Positions 23,553 through 35,946 of a stretch of DNA of 64,000 nt are shown piece after piece. Numbering within the stretch: position 1 is the first letter of the stretch; the number at the start of each line of letters is the position of its first letter. The DNA comes from Poecilobothrus nobilitatus (Eukaryota > Arthropoda > Insecta > Diptera > Dolichopodidae): NCBI GenBank assembly GCA_947095535.1, contig OX352774.1, positions 112,781,996 through 112,845,995 of the forward strand, written 5' to 3'. A program made the position numbers and the translations under genes. The notes beneath the pieces were generated by a model. That model was not told where the DNA came from, did no database searches, and saw only the letters and a list, made by a program, of their open reading frames with translations.

Positions 23553-24175
23553 TAGGTAGGTAGGTATGGTGGTGACCTTCACGATGCTGCTTGAAGGCCT
23601 CAATTAGCACTAGATAGCGCCATTTTGATACCACTGCACTCATGTGACCCGTGTTTTTAGATTGTTTGCGGTTTTATATCCAACCCGAGCGGTTTAGATA
23701 CAAGATCAGTTCTTTGATTTTGTGTTTAGAAGCTCGCTGAGGCTGTGGAAGAACGGCTTGCCGAGTGAGAGACGTCTGGCTTCAGCTAGGGCCGGACGTT
23801 TGCAAAGAAAGTGTTCTAGATTCTCACTTTCGTTTGCTTCTTTGCAGCTCCTGCATGAGGTGTTGTGTGGGAGTCCTAATTTGGCCGCATGCGTACCCAC
23901 TGGCCAGTGACCTGTGATGATTGCTACTAGTCTGGCTATGTCTATGCGGGATTTGGATATCAACTCGATTGATCTCCTTTTGTTGTATGTGGGCCACAAT
24001 GTTCTAGATATGGTGCAATTGCTCAGATTGCTCCACCTATTTTGTGATTTCGCTATATGCAAAGAAAGGATCCGTTCCTTGACGGTATTGATTGGGCAAC
24101 TAACTCTCCGGTAACTTTCCGGGGAGTTAGTGTTCTGAGTAGCTCCTTTCTTTGCTAGTTACTCTTATTTGAACT
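23553..24175 (-). pseudogene. LINE ORF2 C-terminus and 3' UTR (I/Jockey-type)
   Basis: An intact minus-strand frame from 24158 to the stop at 23706 encodes about 150 residues. It begins at LAKKGA, the closing motif of the RNase H domain of I-group LINEs. It continues through SLHIAKSQNRWSNL and ISRTLWP. The family-typical ITGHWPVGTHAAKLGLPHN comes next, then a Zn-knuckle-like CRSC-x10-H-x2-C and CPAL-type KRPALAEARR. Upstream of 24158 the frame is broken by stops and the reverse transcriptase domain is missing, so the copy is 5'-truncated. The 3' UTR reaches the (TACC)n tail at 23553-23567. The protein would copy the element's RNA in the nucleus; this fragment is inactive. Confidence 0.88.
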
Positions 24176-25157
24176 CGGTCCCATTATTTTTACGAATTAA
24201 CATTTTCATGAGCGAATTTAAAATTTAAATTAAAATAATATTAACCCAATAGGTACCTACTACCTAATTCTAATATATCTTTAAAATATAAATTTAAAGT
24301 GTAAAATTTTTTCACCTATTTAAAAAAAAAAATCAAAATTTAATACAAAACTGTTTGACTAAAATAAAATCAATTTTTCATGAGTAGCTATTCCCGTTTT
24401 AATTAAAACTTTGATGAAAGCTAATAATTAAAATACCTAAAAAAAAAAGTATTTTTTCAACTATTTGAGGTTTTACAGATTTGAGGTTTTAAAATTTTAA
24501 AAATATGGTTTGTGTGTTGATATTCAATTAATTTTTTAACACAAGTTAACATTATTAATTAGTTTTTTTTTTTGTTCCGAAAACCGTAGTTTTAGAAAAT
24601 TTCCATAAATGGGTCAAAAACTAAAAGTTTATGGTTATGCAAAAAAAAATTATACAAAAAATAATTTTTATTAAAGCATTTTGGAACGAAATTTATAATA
24701 TTTCAAATTTTACTTTATACTGTTTTTATTTTATTTTTTTTTTTAATTTTTAAAACTAATGCAATAAATTTAGAAACTTTATTAATTAAACATAACCTTA
24801 AATATAATTTATTACAATTTTTTTTTAATAAATTTTATACTAATTCTATATGCAAAAATTATATTAAAGTTAAAAGTAATGATAATTATTGTATGAAACG
24901 GAAACTGACTCGTATGGAAATATAAAAATTTATAAAGAAAAATATACATTTCATCTTTTTAGTAAATGAAGTTTTTAAGTTTTTTAAAGAATGCACTTCA
25001 ACTTAAGGTTAAATATTTATTTTCAAGTGGTAAGAAATGAAACTTTAAAATTGTTTGATGTTTTTATAAACCTTTATCAATATTATCAATAGGGGGCGTC
25101 GGTGGACCAATTTTTATCCATTATCGTATGAAACATGCTGTATACAGTAAACTCCGA
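24176..25157. other. AT-rich stretch without recognised features
   Basis: No feature recognised. Confidence 0.5.
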
Positions 25158-25204
25158 GCGATTGTAAGTTCATAAAAAATAATTTCACCGACATTTACAA
25201 TCGC
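25158..25204. repeat. 10-bp inverted repeat with 27-nt loop
   Basis: GCGATTGTAA at 25158-25167 pairs exactly with TTACAATCGC at 25195-25204, just upstream of the SINE-like tail. It could be a terminus of a small element or a chance hairpin. Confidence 0.5.
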
Positions 25205-25211
25205 ACCTACT

Positions 25212-25381
25212 CCCAAAAACAAACTGTACATTTGTATTAAAGGTTCCATCCTAAGGTTTGGTTTTAAAAGGGGGTGGTTTTCGTTGGTTAGAGTCCAACA
25301 CTACCCTAAGGAAGCACGTGCAGTTCCTCTTGGTGACTTTCAAGTTTTCCACCAACCTTCATAAAAAAAAAAAAAAAAAAA
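25212..25381 (+). mobile_element. SINE-like 3' tail with poly(A), second copy
   Basis: Same family as 7230-7390, beginning AAACAAACTGTACATTTG. Only part of the 5' side is present. Its 3' domain GTCCAACACTACCCTAAGG, CACGTGCAGTTCCTCTTGG, TTTTCCACCAACC leads into an 18-A run. Confidence 0.65.
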
Positions 25382-25454
25382 CAAGGCGCAAAAGTTTCCG
25401 TACAGTTCTTTATCATATTTATGTGGGAGTAGAATAAAGTAAAACAAAAAAAAA

Positions 25455-26287
25455 AACAAGCTAGAATGTAAACCAACGGTTTTTAAAAGCGCACATTTCC
25501 AAAACTCAATAAAAACTGTTTAGAAGTGTGACTTACACAAAAATTTGAAAATTTCATATAATAAGAAAAAATGTGAAAATAGGACATTTTTGAAATTTTG
25601 AGGCGCTATAAGTCCGGAATCCTATATAACTAAGAAAAGCCGTTAACACACGTAAAAATATATTATTAAAACTTTAATTTTCATGTCTTGTCGAAGAAAA
25701 ATTTGTACAGGTGCCTAAGTTACAGGTGTCTAAAAATAGCAAATTTTCAATTTTTGAGGCGTAATAACTCTTAAAGAGGGGGCGTTGCCAAACAATTTTC
25801 TGAGGAAACTTATACTAATTCTAAAAGTTCTTTCTTGCCTCAAAATTTCAAGTTTCTATCTAGAAGCGTGTCGGAGTTATGAAAGTAGAAAAATCATGCA
25901 AAATTTGGTTTTCACATAACGGTAAATTTAAATACTAAATTTAAAAAAAATGTATAATTTTGATATCAATTTACAAAGATAAAAGAAATACCTGTCGAAT
26001 GAAGTTTTCAGATTGAAAAAATCTTAAGCAGAACATAAGATATATGCATTTAAAAATAGGGCTTTTTCAAAGTTTGAGGGGCTGTAGCTCCGTAATGGGG
26101 GGGGGGGGGGGCTACATGAAAAAGTTGTTCCACAAAATAATTTTTTTTATGAGACCTACCTATGGTTAAAATTTTTTTTCTCTATCTTTAACGGTGTAGA
26201 AGTTTTGTAAACAAACGGACGGACGGACGGACAGAGTGAAACTAATAAGCACATTTTTTCAAAATTTTTTTGGAAATGTGCTAAAAA
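25455..26287 (+). mobile_element. Helentron C, copy 1
   Basis: Starts ACAAGCTAGAATGT, hairpin AAACC-AAC-GGTTT, subterminal repeat GCACATTTCCAAAA. The AT-rich body contains TAAAAATAGCAAATTTTC and GTCGGAGTTATGAAAG. Then come three GGAC units, GAGTGAAACTAATAAGC, and a terminal hairpin AGCACATTT/AAATGTGCT that carries the exact inverted subterminal repeat. The layout is that of Helentrons A and B with unrelated sequence. Non-coding. Confidence 0.85.
26097..26111 (+). repeat. 15-nt G homopolymer inside Helentron C
   Basis: GTAAT followed by fifteen G and CTACATG. The same site reads GGATGGGG in the copy at 50150 and eight G in the copy near 52590. It is a new microsatellite arising from a G-rich patch, and a possible G-quadruplex or miscall. 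Confidence 0.95.
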
Positions 26288-29200
26288 TATTATCAACACA
26301 AAAATTTAAATTGTAATAAAAATATTTTTAACCTCTTTGAAATTTTAAAATTCCTAAACTCTTAATATTTTTTAGTATATTTTTCAAAATTATTTTGAAA
26401 TTTTAATTTTAAAAAATTTATAGTTTTGAGGACCGTCTAAATGTTTAAGGTAAGTCGATTTCTACTAAAATGTTTAAGTTAAGATTAAGGATGTTAAATT
26501 ACCTTTTTTAGGTGGCTCTCACTCATTGCGGACTCTTTCAAAATTTGTAAAAATCCTATTTTCAAAAATGATTATCTTAGCTCTCGGTTAGCATTACTTC
26601 AATCTACAGACGCCAAACGATATAACCTTTTTTCAACTCTGTAAATTAATATCAAAATTATTGCAACTTTAGTATCCAATACCTCTGACATATTTTCTGT
26701 TAAAATCTGTTTTAAGAGAAGAAAGATCTTTAAGAATTTATTACCTATAGGTTATATAAGACCTCACATTAGCATAGCGCTAACATAAGTTACCTATTTA
26801 GGAACCATTAGCGATAAAAAATTTAAAATTATGTATTTTTAAGCATTGTACAAATTTTCCTAAAGTAAAATACAAAATTAATGTTTCAGTATTATAATAT
26901 TTTTGAATGTCTTTTACAGGTTTTCTTATTATTGTAGGGTTTCCCTTATCTTGAAGAAAGGAATGACCCTTGGTTTTCCTCAATTTTTTGTAGATATAAG
27001 TTTCTAATAAAATTTACAAATTCTGGTGCAAGTCAATAGTTTAAACTGTTTTTATTGTCTTTTGAAAAATGTGCTTTTTTATAAACCTTTAGTTTTATAG
27101 TCTGCCTTGTCTAAGATCCTGTAATGCATAAAATTTACAGTTCAGCTCAAGGATTTTAAATTTTAGGATTATCAACTTTTACGTTATAAATATCTCGTTT
27201 TCTTAGTTACAATATTATAAATTTTTAAAGTGGAAAAATTAAGAAAATTTTAGGTTTTTTTTTTGGAAATGTGATATTTCTGAAAATGTGAAAAGAGTGG
27301 TATAGGTATATAATTTATAAATTTCCTATGTTCTCAACCTTAATTTATATTATCATAATTTCTATTACATCTTTTACAGTTTTAGAGATACTAATTCTGT
27401 ATAAGTTTTCTGAACTCCAGTCAATAATAGATGACTCTCTTTTGAGTTTTCTTTTCTGAATGAAATTACATTGAAGTATACTAATTCAATACCTGATTGC
27501 TCTGAATTCAATACCTGAGAAGACTATTCAGAGGCGAAAATCTTCCTTTTTTTTTTCAAATGTTACGACGATATCTACGTATAGTGGTATATAGGTAATA
27601 TTCAAATTTTTAATTTAAAATTTTTTTATTTTCAGAAACTTTAAATTTGTTTTAAGAGAATCATTAATTATGTTAGTCTTTATTATGTGACCTTTTAAAC
27701 CACAAGACCCAATATCTGACACTAATTGAAGAATTTGAAATTTCAAATACATAAATAAATTAATGACCAGTAAAATAGTTCAGGAACTTAAAAATTATTT
27801 GACTGCACCTACATCTACTAATAATTAAGAATAACTGGACCAAAATAATGAAAAGAATTCCCATATTAGAAAATTTAATTGCATTAATTGCAGTACGTAT
27901 AAGAAAAGGACTTTCTATATTATAGTAGAGAATTATTTTTTTTCTTTATATGATATTACATTTTTCATTTGTTCAAATTTATTTTAATTTTCTAAAGTTC
28001 TCTCATGCCAGACCATTTCCTTACTTTTTTTTCATCCTTTATCTTTCAAAAAAACGAAAAAAAAAACATTAAAACTTTATAATAGAAGGATTTTTTGTAT
28101 TGTACATCACTTAAACAGTTTTATTTATTTAATATCCTTTTTAAAATATCCAAATTTGCAAAACCAATGACTACATAATATTCCTACGCACACATATGAA
28201 ATTGCTTATGTGAAAACACACACAAATTGTTTTTTTTTTTTTAATCTAGATAGAAGTGGTTTTAGGAATGTATTATTTTATATAAGATATTTCCGTTATT
28301 CATTTCCTTTCACAAAGAATTTATTAAAAATATTTATTTATCTATAGATATATTATATTATAAAAAAATTGCCTAGTAAACGTAAAAGAAATTTAAAAGA
28401 AAAAAAACGATTACCACAAGGATATTTCAAATCTACTTATAGGAAAAGGATTTCCTAGAAAACTGCCTTCGTTTTTTTGCACAAAAAAAAAAAAAAATTC
28501 ATTTTAATTTCAAGATTTTTTTGAAGACTTTGTTTTTTAATTTTTGACTCAATATGTCCACTAGAACAAACACAAAATTTAAAAAAATTTATTTTTGATA
28601 CCATAATAAATTATAATTTGTTAAATTGGAGTTTGGATGTCATATAATCAGCAGTTTTATCGATGTTATGCCAGCTTTATAGGTCATCGGATATCCGGTC
28701 TTGAATTGACACTTGCTGTGGTCGGTACTACTCTTTAAATATTGGTGTACCTATTTATGATGAACGAAGGATAGTACGTTGATTTTTTTTCTTTTTTTTT
28801 GACTTTTTCATATAAGAGACCTTTTCATATAAAGGGGTCGAGTAATTATAGCATTTTTTTGAAAAATTTTAGCCATTAGTAATAATTTCCTTAAAACTAT
28901 ACATATAATTTAAAATGTCTGTCTACGAGATTCGATCATCGTTACCAGTTTTTTAGTGTCGAAAATTGTGAATGGTAAGCACTTCCATTTTCAGAAAAAT
29001 AAATTTGCAATAAAGATGTTTCGGTGGAAATGTTATTAAAATGAAAATAGGTACCTATACAAAATTAATTTTTCACTAAATAGTGCTAAACATTGATACA
29101 ACGAAAGCTCGAGTAATTTTAAAGACGAATTTAATTTATTAGACTGAAAGCATATTATAACAAATCTAAAGATATAAAGTTAACATTATGAAGCAAAATA

Positions 29201-29547
29201 TCTATGTAATTTTAGCTTAGGTATATTGTATCGTTTTATATCTAGCCAATTGTGTTAAGTTGAAGTTACCGGTATTTAATTCAAAAAATATCGGTTTTAA
29301 GCTATCTAGATTTTTAGTTAACTTAAGTTCAAACACTATAAAGTTGTCGGTAAATGATCATCAATTAAATTGAAATCAAACTATACTATATCCGTTTCAA
29401 TCATATCAAACAATATCCCTTAATGATATATAGTAATAAAAATGGAATCAACATCAGCTCAGGAATATGGTGGAATTTTAAGACGTCGTTTGCCTCTTCA
29501 CTGAGATGTAAAACGCATACTTCGCAGTAGGTAGAACCTTCCACAGT
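26288..29547. other. AT-rich stretch without recognised features
   Basis: Only short direct repeats, such as AATTCAATACCTGA at 27483 and again about 24 bp later. A less AT-rich patch at 29440-29600 has no recognised content except the hairpin listed next. Confidence 0.5.
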
Positions 29548-29577
29548 AGCTTGCCTAAACTCCTGTTTAGACAAGCT
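29548..29577. repeat. Short strong hairpin (13-bp stem, 4-nt loop)
   Basis: AGCTTGCCTAAAC at 29548-29560 pairs with GTTTAGACAAGCT at 29565-29577 with one mismatch, loop TCCT. It is too short for a microRNA precursor. It could be a remnant terminus of a mobile element. No function is assigned. Confidence 0.6.
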
Positions 29578-31241
29578 TATAATCAAAAAACATCAACAAT
29601 GAAATTTGCAAAGTCCCAGATACAACAGATTAAAGTTCAAAAGACAACAGCAGCTAATAGAGCTTGACGAAAATGTCTGATGAAGGTTTTATGCTCCCAA
29701 CAATTAAATGGTAGAAGAAATGTATCTGAATTCACTACAAAAGATTTATATTTAGATTTGATACTTTAATTTTATACTAGAAATGTAAATTTTATTTTAA
29801 AAATGAATTAATTTTAATCTTTTACTTTTGACTCTATATGTACACGTCGAATAAAAAAAAAACTTAAAATTAAAATTAAAAAAAAAAAAAAAAGGAATCC
29901 TTTTTAAGCTTTAATCTAGTAAAAAAAAAAAAAAAACAAACAACAAAATATAAACAAAATAATAATGATAAAAGAAATGTGTCATCTGCAGATATTCCAA
30001 CATGAAAAAAAAAGGATAAGGTTTAAAATTTTAAGTTAAAAAAAATACGAAAGGCTATTAATTTTTTTTAACATACATGTTTATTGTTTTTTCTTTTTCA
30101 AAACAATAATAGTTTCGGATAAGATTCTAAAAAGTTTTTAATAGCAGGAAATAATTCTTTAATTTATTTTCTGCACGTATTTAAGATTTACACATTTCAA
30201 ATCCTTTAAGATATATTTCATTATTTTTTCTACTTTTGTTTTATAAAGTTTTTAAAGAAAATTGAATAAAAATTGTAAAGGATTCTAAGTTCAGAGTTTT
30301 TTCAAACCTTTAAATTTTAATATTTTACATCGTTTTCTTTTAGTTGTTCTTCATTAATTATTTTATTACGTTCAAGAATTTTTGATTCTGAGACAGTCAC
30401 TCGAATGCATGGAACTTCTCTTAGACTCAAATCGAATATTTTTCACACAAAACTACGAGTTCAATCGTACTTTCTGTTTAAATAAATTAGATTTGAGTTT
30501 AAGCTTAATTTTATGTATTGAACCCAATATTTTAATACAATTTAGAGGACAGCCTTATAACTTAGACTTGACTTAGACTAAAGAAAATAAAACAGTGAGG
30601 AATACGTCAGTAAATTCGCGGTACTTTTAAGAATCACTTGTCCTCTTTACTAACCTAAAAAGAAAAACCTAAAGAAATTGACGGTTTTACTGTTAGAAAA
30701 AGTTTAAAGAGGTCTCTGGGTCATAAATTCATTCAATGAGGCAACCATTATGTTAGGGCTCTCTAAAAAAAACATTGGAGGAAAACGTAATGAAAACAAA
30801 ATAATTTCTGTAACTTCAACAAATAAAATTTTCATTTTGGAATATAAATTCTTTATTTGTCTCAATTTTTTAAAATATTTTGTTTTTTTTGTTAATTATT
30901 TTTTAAATCCTTTATAATATAGAAATGTTAGCAATTGCGTTAAAAGTATTCCAAAGCTGTATCTATGTACGTAAAAAAAAAACCCTGTAAAAACAATTAA
31001 ACTTTAGTTTTTATTTTTCATTATATCCGTTCTATTTCTTTTACTGCAATTTTAAATATTATCTTTGCATAGCATCCGTTCATTTTCCTTACTTTATTTT
31101 TAGATTTGCATTAGGTATAGGTACATAACATAGGTACAATTTTGTTGAGTTTTAATTTTTCTTTTTAAAAGTTCTGAACCTATTTTATTTTTGACCTTTC
31201 TTCATCTCTTAATGTTAATCTTTTAAACCCGTAAATTGTTT
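29578..31241. other. AT-rich stretch without recognised features
   Basis: No gene, RNA or repeat boundary recognised. Confidence 0.5.
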
Positions 31242-32056
31242 CTAGCACAATTCCAAAAATGTTTTGATAAAATTTGCCTATTAGTTTCACTCTGTCCGTC
31301 CGTCTGTTTACTAAACTTCTACACGGCTAAAAATGGAGAAAAAAATTTTCAAATTGTGGGTAGGTCTCATTAAAAAAATAATGTTGTAGAACAATTTTTT
31401 TATGTAGCCCCATCTATTACGGAGCTACAGCCCCTCAAATTTTGAAAACGCCCTATTTTTAAATGCATATATCTTATGTTCTGCTTTCAATCAACAGTTT
31501 TCAATCTAAAAACGCCATTCGACAGGAATTTGTTTTACCTTTATACATCAATATAAAAATTATACAATATTTTTAAATTTAGTATTTAAATTTACCGTTA
31601 TATGAAAAGCAAATTTTGCATTATTTTTCTACGTTCATAACTCCGGCACGCTTTTAGATAGAAACTTGAAATTTTGAGAGAAGAAAGGACTTTTAGAATT
31701 AATATAAGTTTCGTAAGAAAATTTTTTGTACCACCCCCTGTTAGCTATTAGGACTCTAAAATTGAAAATTTGCTATTTTTGGGCACCTGTAACTTAGGCT
31801 TAACCTGTACAAATTTTTCTTCAGCAAGACATAAAAATTAAAGCTTCAATAATACATTTGTACGTATGTTAACGGTTTTTCTTAGTTATTGGGGACTTAC
31901 AGCACCTCAAAATTTCAAAAATGTCCTTATTTTCATATTTTTTCTTATTATATGAAATTATAAAATTTTTAGTGCAAGTTACAAGTTCTAAACAGTTTGT
32001 ACTATCTTTTAGAAATGTGCGCTTTTAAAAACCGTTGGTTTATATTCTGCCTTGGT
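31242..32056 (-). mobile_element. Helentron C, copy 2 (reversed)
   Basis: On the plus strand it begins TAGCACAATTCCAAAAATG, GTTTCACTCTGTCCGTCC, and ends at AAAACCGTTGGTTTATATTCT, GCCTTGG. It holds both the microsatellite side and the start hairpin, with point mutations in the subterminal repeats, so it is somewhat old. Confidence 0.83.
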
Positions 32057-33447
32057 TTTTTGTTTGCATTTCATACTTTATTTATTTAACTGCTTTTTAT
32101 TAAAATTTTCTTTCTTTTCTTTGTTTCTAGGTTCAGTTTTATTTTCAGGCACAGATCAAATCAAAACAAAAAGGATTACGTTGCAAAGGATATTCACACT
32201 ATTTATATTATTCTTATATTTTCTTTTTTTAGATAGAAAAAAGATTGTTTTAAAATTTTTGGATGCATTTGTACATAATTTAAACTGTACAAAGTGCCTT
32301 CAATAGATAAGGAATATTGTAGAGGAAAGATAGGTGATAATTAGACCTATATAAGGGATGATATAATCAGGCTTATTAGTTAGAAGATGAATCGTTTAAG
32401 AAACGGAAACATTTTTTTAGCATTCGGTAGAGAAGCGAATAAATATACGAAATGAAAATTAATATGTATATACCAATGCATTTTTGACAATACAGTTCAC
32501 AAATTTAAATTATTTCTTTGTAATTTTTATGGATTCCAAATTTTTTTTAGGTTCAATATTATACCTACCAAAAAGGCGTTGACGATCGATTAATCTTTCT
32601 TTCTAATGGTCACTTTTACAAATTAGTAGATACATTATTATGTTGAACCAGCATCAACGATTGTTCTCTCATATTGCAGAACACTTTGTATAATATGTAT
32701 ATAACAGCAAAAATAACACAAAATTTATTAAAAGACAAATCTTTTAATTTTTATTTGCCTTTTTTTTGTATTAAATTTTAATTAAAATGGTGTTAGGTTT
32801 TGATTTTCAAATAGCTTTTGTTAGTTTTTCTAAGCAAAAGAAGAATTTAAAATGATACTATCTGAAAAACAATGAAGATTATCTATAATAAGTATAAATA
32901 ATTTTATAGATTTACTTATCATATCAAATAAAATTCAGAAATACATCCTAATCTAAAGTGATAATATTGAAGAAATTCAATCATCATAATGTTATTAAGA
33001 TTTGAACTTTTTGTTTAAGTTATAATTTTTAAGTAGTATTTTTAATAGATAATACATTAATAATATTATTGTCGACATCACATAATAACATCGTTTAATA
33101 ATAATTTTCTAAAAATAAAAAAATGTAAAATTTTGATGTAAGTAATGAGGAAAACCTTAAAGCAAAATTCATATTAAAAGATTCAAGGTAGATTATTTAT
33201 TTATAGTTTTAAGTGTTTAAATAAAGTAAAATTAAATATTTAATATTCAAAGTGAAGGTTTGTAGATCAGACTTCTGGCATAGTCATTGCTTTGCGCGAT
33301 GTCGTTTTTTTTTTGTTGGAAAATGCTTACCTCTACATTAGTATATTTTACTATCAAATCCACAAAGAGACTCATGTTTTAAGTGTATTCCAAAATAAAA
33401 AGCATATTATTCATTTTAGTTGAAGTATAGCTATTACCTACGTTAAA
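32057..33447. other. AT-rich stretch without recognised features
   Basis: No supported gene or repeat. Confidence 0.5.
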
Positions 33448-33465
33448 GGAGCCTCGGTAGCCTAA
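33448..33465 (+). mobile_element. 5' stub of the tRNA-derived SINE
   Basis: GGAGCCTCGGTAGCCTAA matches the first 18 nt of the SINE at 604 and 1891; the rest is absent. Either a remnant or a very short insertion; no TSD was identified. Confidence 0.5.
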
Positions 33466-34035
33466 ATGTTTCCCACGTGATTTATATTATTAAACAGAAA
33501 GAAATTTTAATTCTTCGTGTAGATTGTTTTAAGTAAGTGTAGAAAAGTGTAGAAAAAAGAAGCAGCTAAGCATAACACAGCATATAATTGTCAATTACAA
33601 TAAATTACCTCCTTATCACCAATACCATATAATAATTCAAATTCTCTCCGAATTTTGTTTTTGAAAACTGAGAAGTATAAAATTTAGTTCCGTAAGTTGT
33701 CTAATTAACTAGTTTAATTAATTGATGTTAACTTTTGGAAGAGTAGATTGAAAAAAGAAAAAAATGTTCAAGGTGTGAACAAAATAATTGGTTGCCAATC
33801 TTACTTATTATTACTTAATTGGCACTACAGACCTTTAACCCTGGAAAGGTAATCTACGTAAATTTTACTCACACATTTTTTTTTTTTAGCCTACTACGAA
33901 AGCAATATATTTTTTGAAATCATGTAACTGTACTTTATTCTTTCTTCATATTTTTAATTAAACAAAAATTAAATAAATAAGTAGTTTATATTTGAATATT
34001 GAGAGTTATAGACGTTCCAGTAAAAGTCGGTAAGT
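33466..34035. other. AT-rich stretch without recognised features
   Basis: Nothing recognised. Confidence 0.45.
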
Positions 34036-34121
34036 ACATTTTATTCATGTTTACCTAAATAGGAATATTTATGTGAGTAAATTTTACTCATGTTTACCTA
34101 AATAGGAATATTTAGGTGAAA
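34036..34121 (+). repeat. 43-bp tandem duplication
   Basis: Two near-identical units containing CATGTTTACCTAAATAGGA and TATTTA-GTGA, offset 43 bp. Differences are few, so it is recent. Confidence 0.85.
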
Positions 34122-34242
34122 AAATGGATTAGTGTTATATTTTTTTTGTTTTTGTTATTATATTTTTTATGTTATGAATTGCTTTAATAAAAACTATTTT
34201 TCTAAATAGCTAATTTTAATTATTTTTTTTAAATATTTTTAA

Positions 34243-34461
34243 TTATTTTTCAATTTGTGATATCGTTGGAAATCTAAAAAGTTTTATAATATCCGCCAAT
34301 GTTTGATTACTCCAACCAAGATTCGACAGTCTTTGATATTTGTCGCCGTAAGGTTTCCATTCAAAATTATGTTTGTTGAAACACTTTGATCCTAATGCTT
34401 TACGTGATCTAGTCAGTGGAGTCGACGCAACACTAATTGTTTTTACTAGATTCACCGGCAT
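34243..34461 (-). CDS. Possible small protein of 72 aa (unrecognised)
   Basis: Single-exon candidate: ATG at 34461-34459, stop at 34245-34243, A at position -3 of the start. The sequence is about 37% GC by eye, well above its flanks, and uses varied codons (CCG, GCG, TCG, GGC, CGT). The product is basic at the N-terminus (MPVNLVKTISVASTPLTRSR), then FEWKPYGDKYQRLSNLGW and a hydrophobic-polar helix ending at ISQIEK; no signal peptide, membrane span or known motif is apparent. An ATTAAA possible poly(A) signal lies downstream on the same strand (34188-34183). It faces a second candidate ORF 174 bp away on the other strand. Against it: a 72-codon frame is expected several times by chance in this much AT-rich DNA, and I recognise no family. 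Confidence 0.3.
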   Translation of the reverse strand: MPVNLVKTISVASTPLTRSRKALGSKCFNKHNFEWKPYGDKYQRLSNLGWSNQTLADIIKLFRFPTISQIEK

Positions 34462-34635
34462 TCTACAGCTTCTAAAATTCGGCGTTATGTTTTCTGCTCT
34501 AAATTTCGTTGTTTATTCAATGTTTTCTTATCTTAATTTATTGAAATCTTTTTAATTAGATTTATTTATAGTTAAATTTGTTTTATTAGCTCTCTTTTGA
34601 TTATCATTTTAAAATTGAAACGTTTTCTATTTAGT

Positions 34636-34854
34636 ATGGAATTTTTAATAAACATTATTTTAATAACAATTGAAAATATATCAACTTTTGGTGGGAACAT
34701 TTTTTTTTTCTCTAGTTTTCTCTTATCAATTTTTATCACATTTGCCGTCTATTACGAATATAAAAATATTTTAAAAGTGTCCTTAAAATTTTATTCATTA
34801 GGTATACTCTTAAAAATCATCTTCCAAATTTTCAAAAAACGTATTAATCAATAA
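34636..34854 (+). CDS. Possible small membrane protein of 72 aa (weak)
   Basis: ATG at 34636 in a good context (A at -3, G at +4), stop at 34852-34854, and AATAAA at 34922. The predicted product is very hydrophobic: a segment around residues 18-38 (GNIFFFSSFLLSIFITFAVY) and another near 48-60 could span a membrane, followed by a basic tail FKKRINQ. Codons are almost all A/T-rich, the composition that produces chance hydrophobic frames, so this is the weaker member of the divergent pair with 34243-34461. The frame is open back to 34597, before any ATG. No family is recognised. Confidence 0.15.
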   Translation: MEFLINIILITIENISTFGGNIFFFSSFLLSIFITFAVYYEYKNILKVSLKFYSLGILLKIIFQIFKKRINQ

Positions 34855-35639
34855 AAGAAACCAAAATTGTATTTTTTTAAGTATATCAAAATGAAAGTTT
34901 ATATACCTACCACATAGAATTCAATAAAGCGATTTCATTTTCTTATACATTTTCTAAATATATACTTTAATTTTCAATAATCAATTTTAAGAATCCCTTT
35001 ACCTTCCTAACACATTATCTTTTACACATACCTAGACATATACGATATCCTATTATTTATTCTTCCATTTAGAATTTATTTTTATGAGTATCATTTTCAC
35101 CACCACTATATTCAATAAAATATAGGTGAGAATTCAATTTTCCAAAATTGTACAGAAAAAAAAAAGTTGACAATCTAAAGTAAAAAAAAAGGTTTTTTCT
35201 ACTTTGTTTATTTTTTTGTATATGTACGTGTTATTATGAGTTTCCATTATATTCTACTTTTTATGACTTTTTGAACGCAACACAAAAAAAAAACCAGAAA
35301 ATAAAAACAGAGACAGAAAACAAAGTGAGAAAAACGCAAAGAAAAAATTAAGGTGTCATAAAAACACATAAATATAAAAAAAAGCAAAAGAAAAAAAATA
35401 TATTTTGACAAATGAAGTTCGATTTTAAACGTTACCTACGAGACTTTTTTTTTCATTTACTTTTTTTATAAGCAAAAAAAAAACAAGAATAGAAAAGGGA
35501 AAAGAAGGGGTTTTGTAAAAGTAGCTACATAATATTATATTTTCTAAAGACGCAGATTTCTGAAACTTAAATTGAAGTATTTAGATAAAAAATAAAAAAT
35601 TTAAAGTATTTTTAATAATCTGATTATAATTTTAAATTT
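34855..35639. other. AT-rich stretch without recognised features
   Basis: Nothing recognised beyond A and T runs. Confidence 0.5.
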
Positions 35640-35946
35640 TTAGACTCCGAACACCTCTTAAAGGAGGAGGAGTACCAAAAATTTGTTCGGAGACAAATTT
35701 TGCTTGTTTTAAACCTTCTAAAACAACTCATGTTTTCAAGTAATTTTATTGAGTAGTTTAACGGTAAATATACCATATTACAGATATTTATCAGATATTA
35801 TTTGCAGATTAAAATAAAAATTGTATAGAACTCGATTAAAATAATTTTTAAATTTAATAGGTAGATCTCATTTCCGAACAATGTTTTTGAGCAATAGACG
35901 GACAATCATTAATAGTTAAAACTTTTTTCAAAATGTGCTAAAAATG
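35640..35946 (+). mobile_element. Degenerate Helentron C remnant
   Basis: Keeps traces of the C-family right half: CTCTTAAAGGAGG, GTAGATCTCATTTCCGAACAA, AGACGGACA and the terminus TTTTTTCAAAATGTGCTAAA (35927-35946). The left end is lost. An old copy. Confidence 0.55.
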
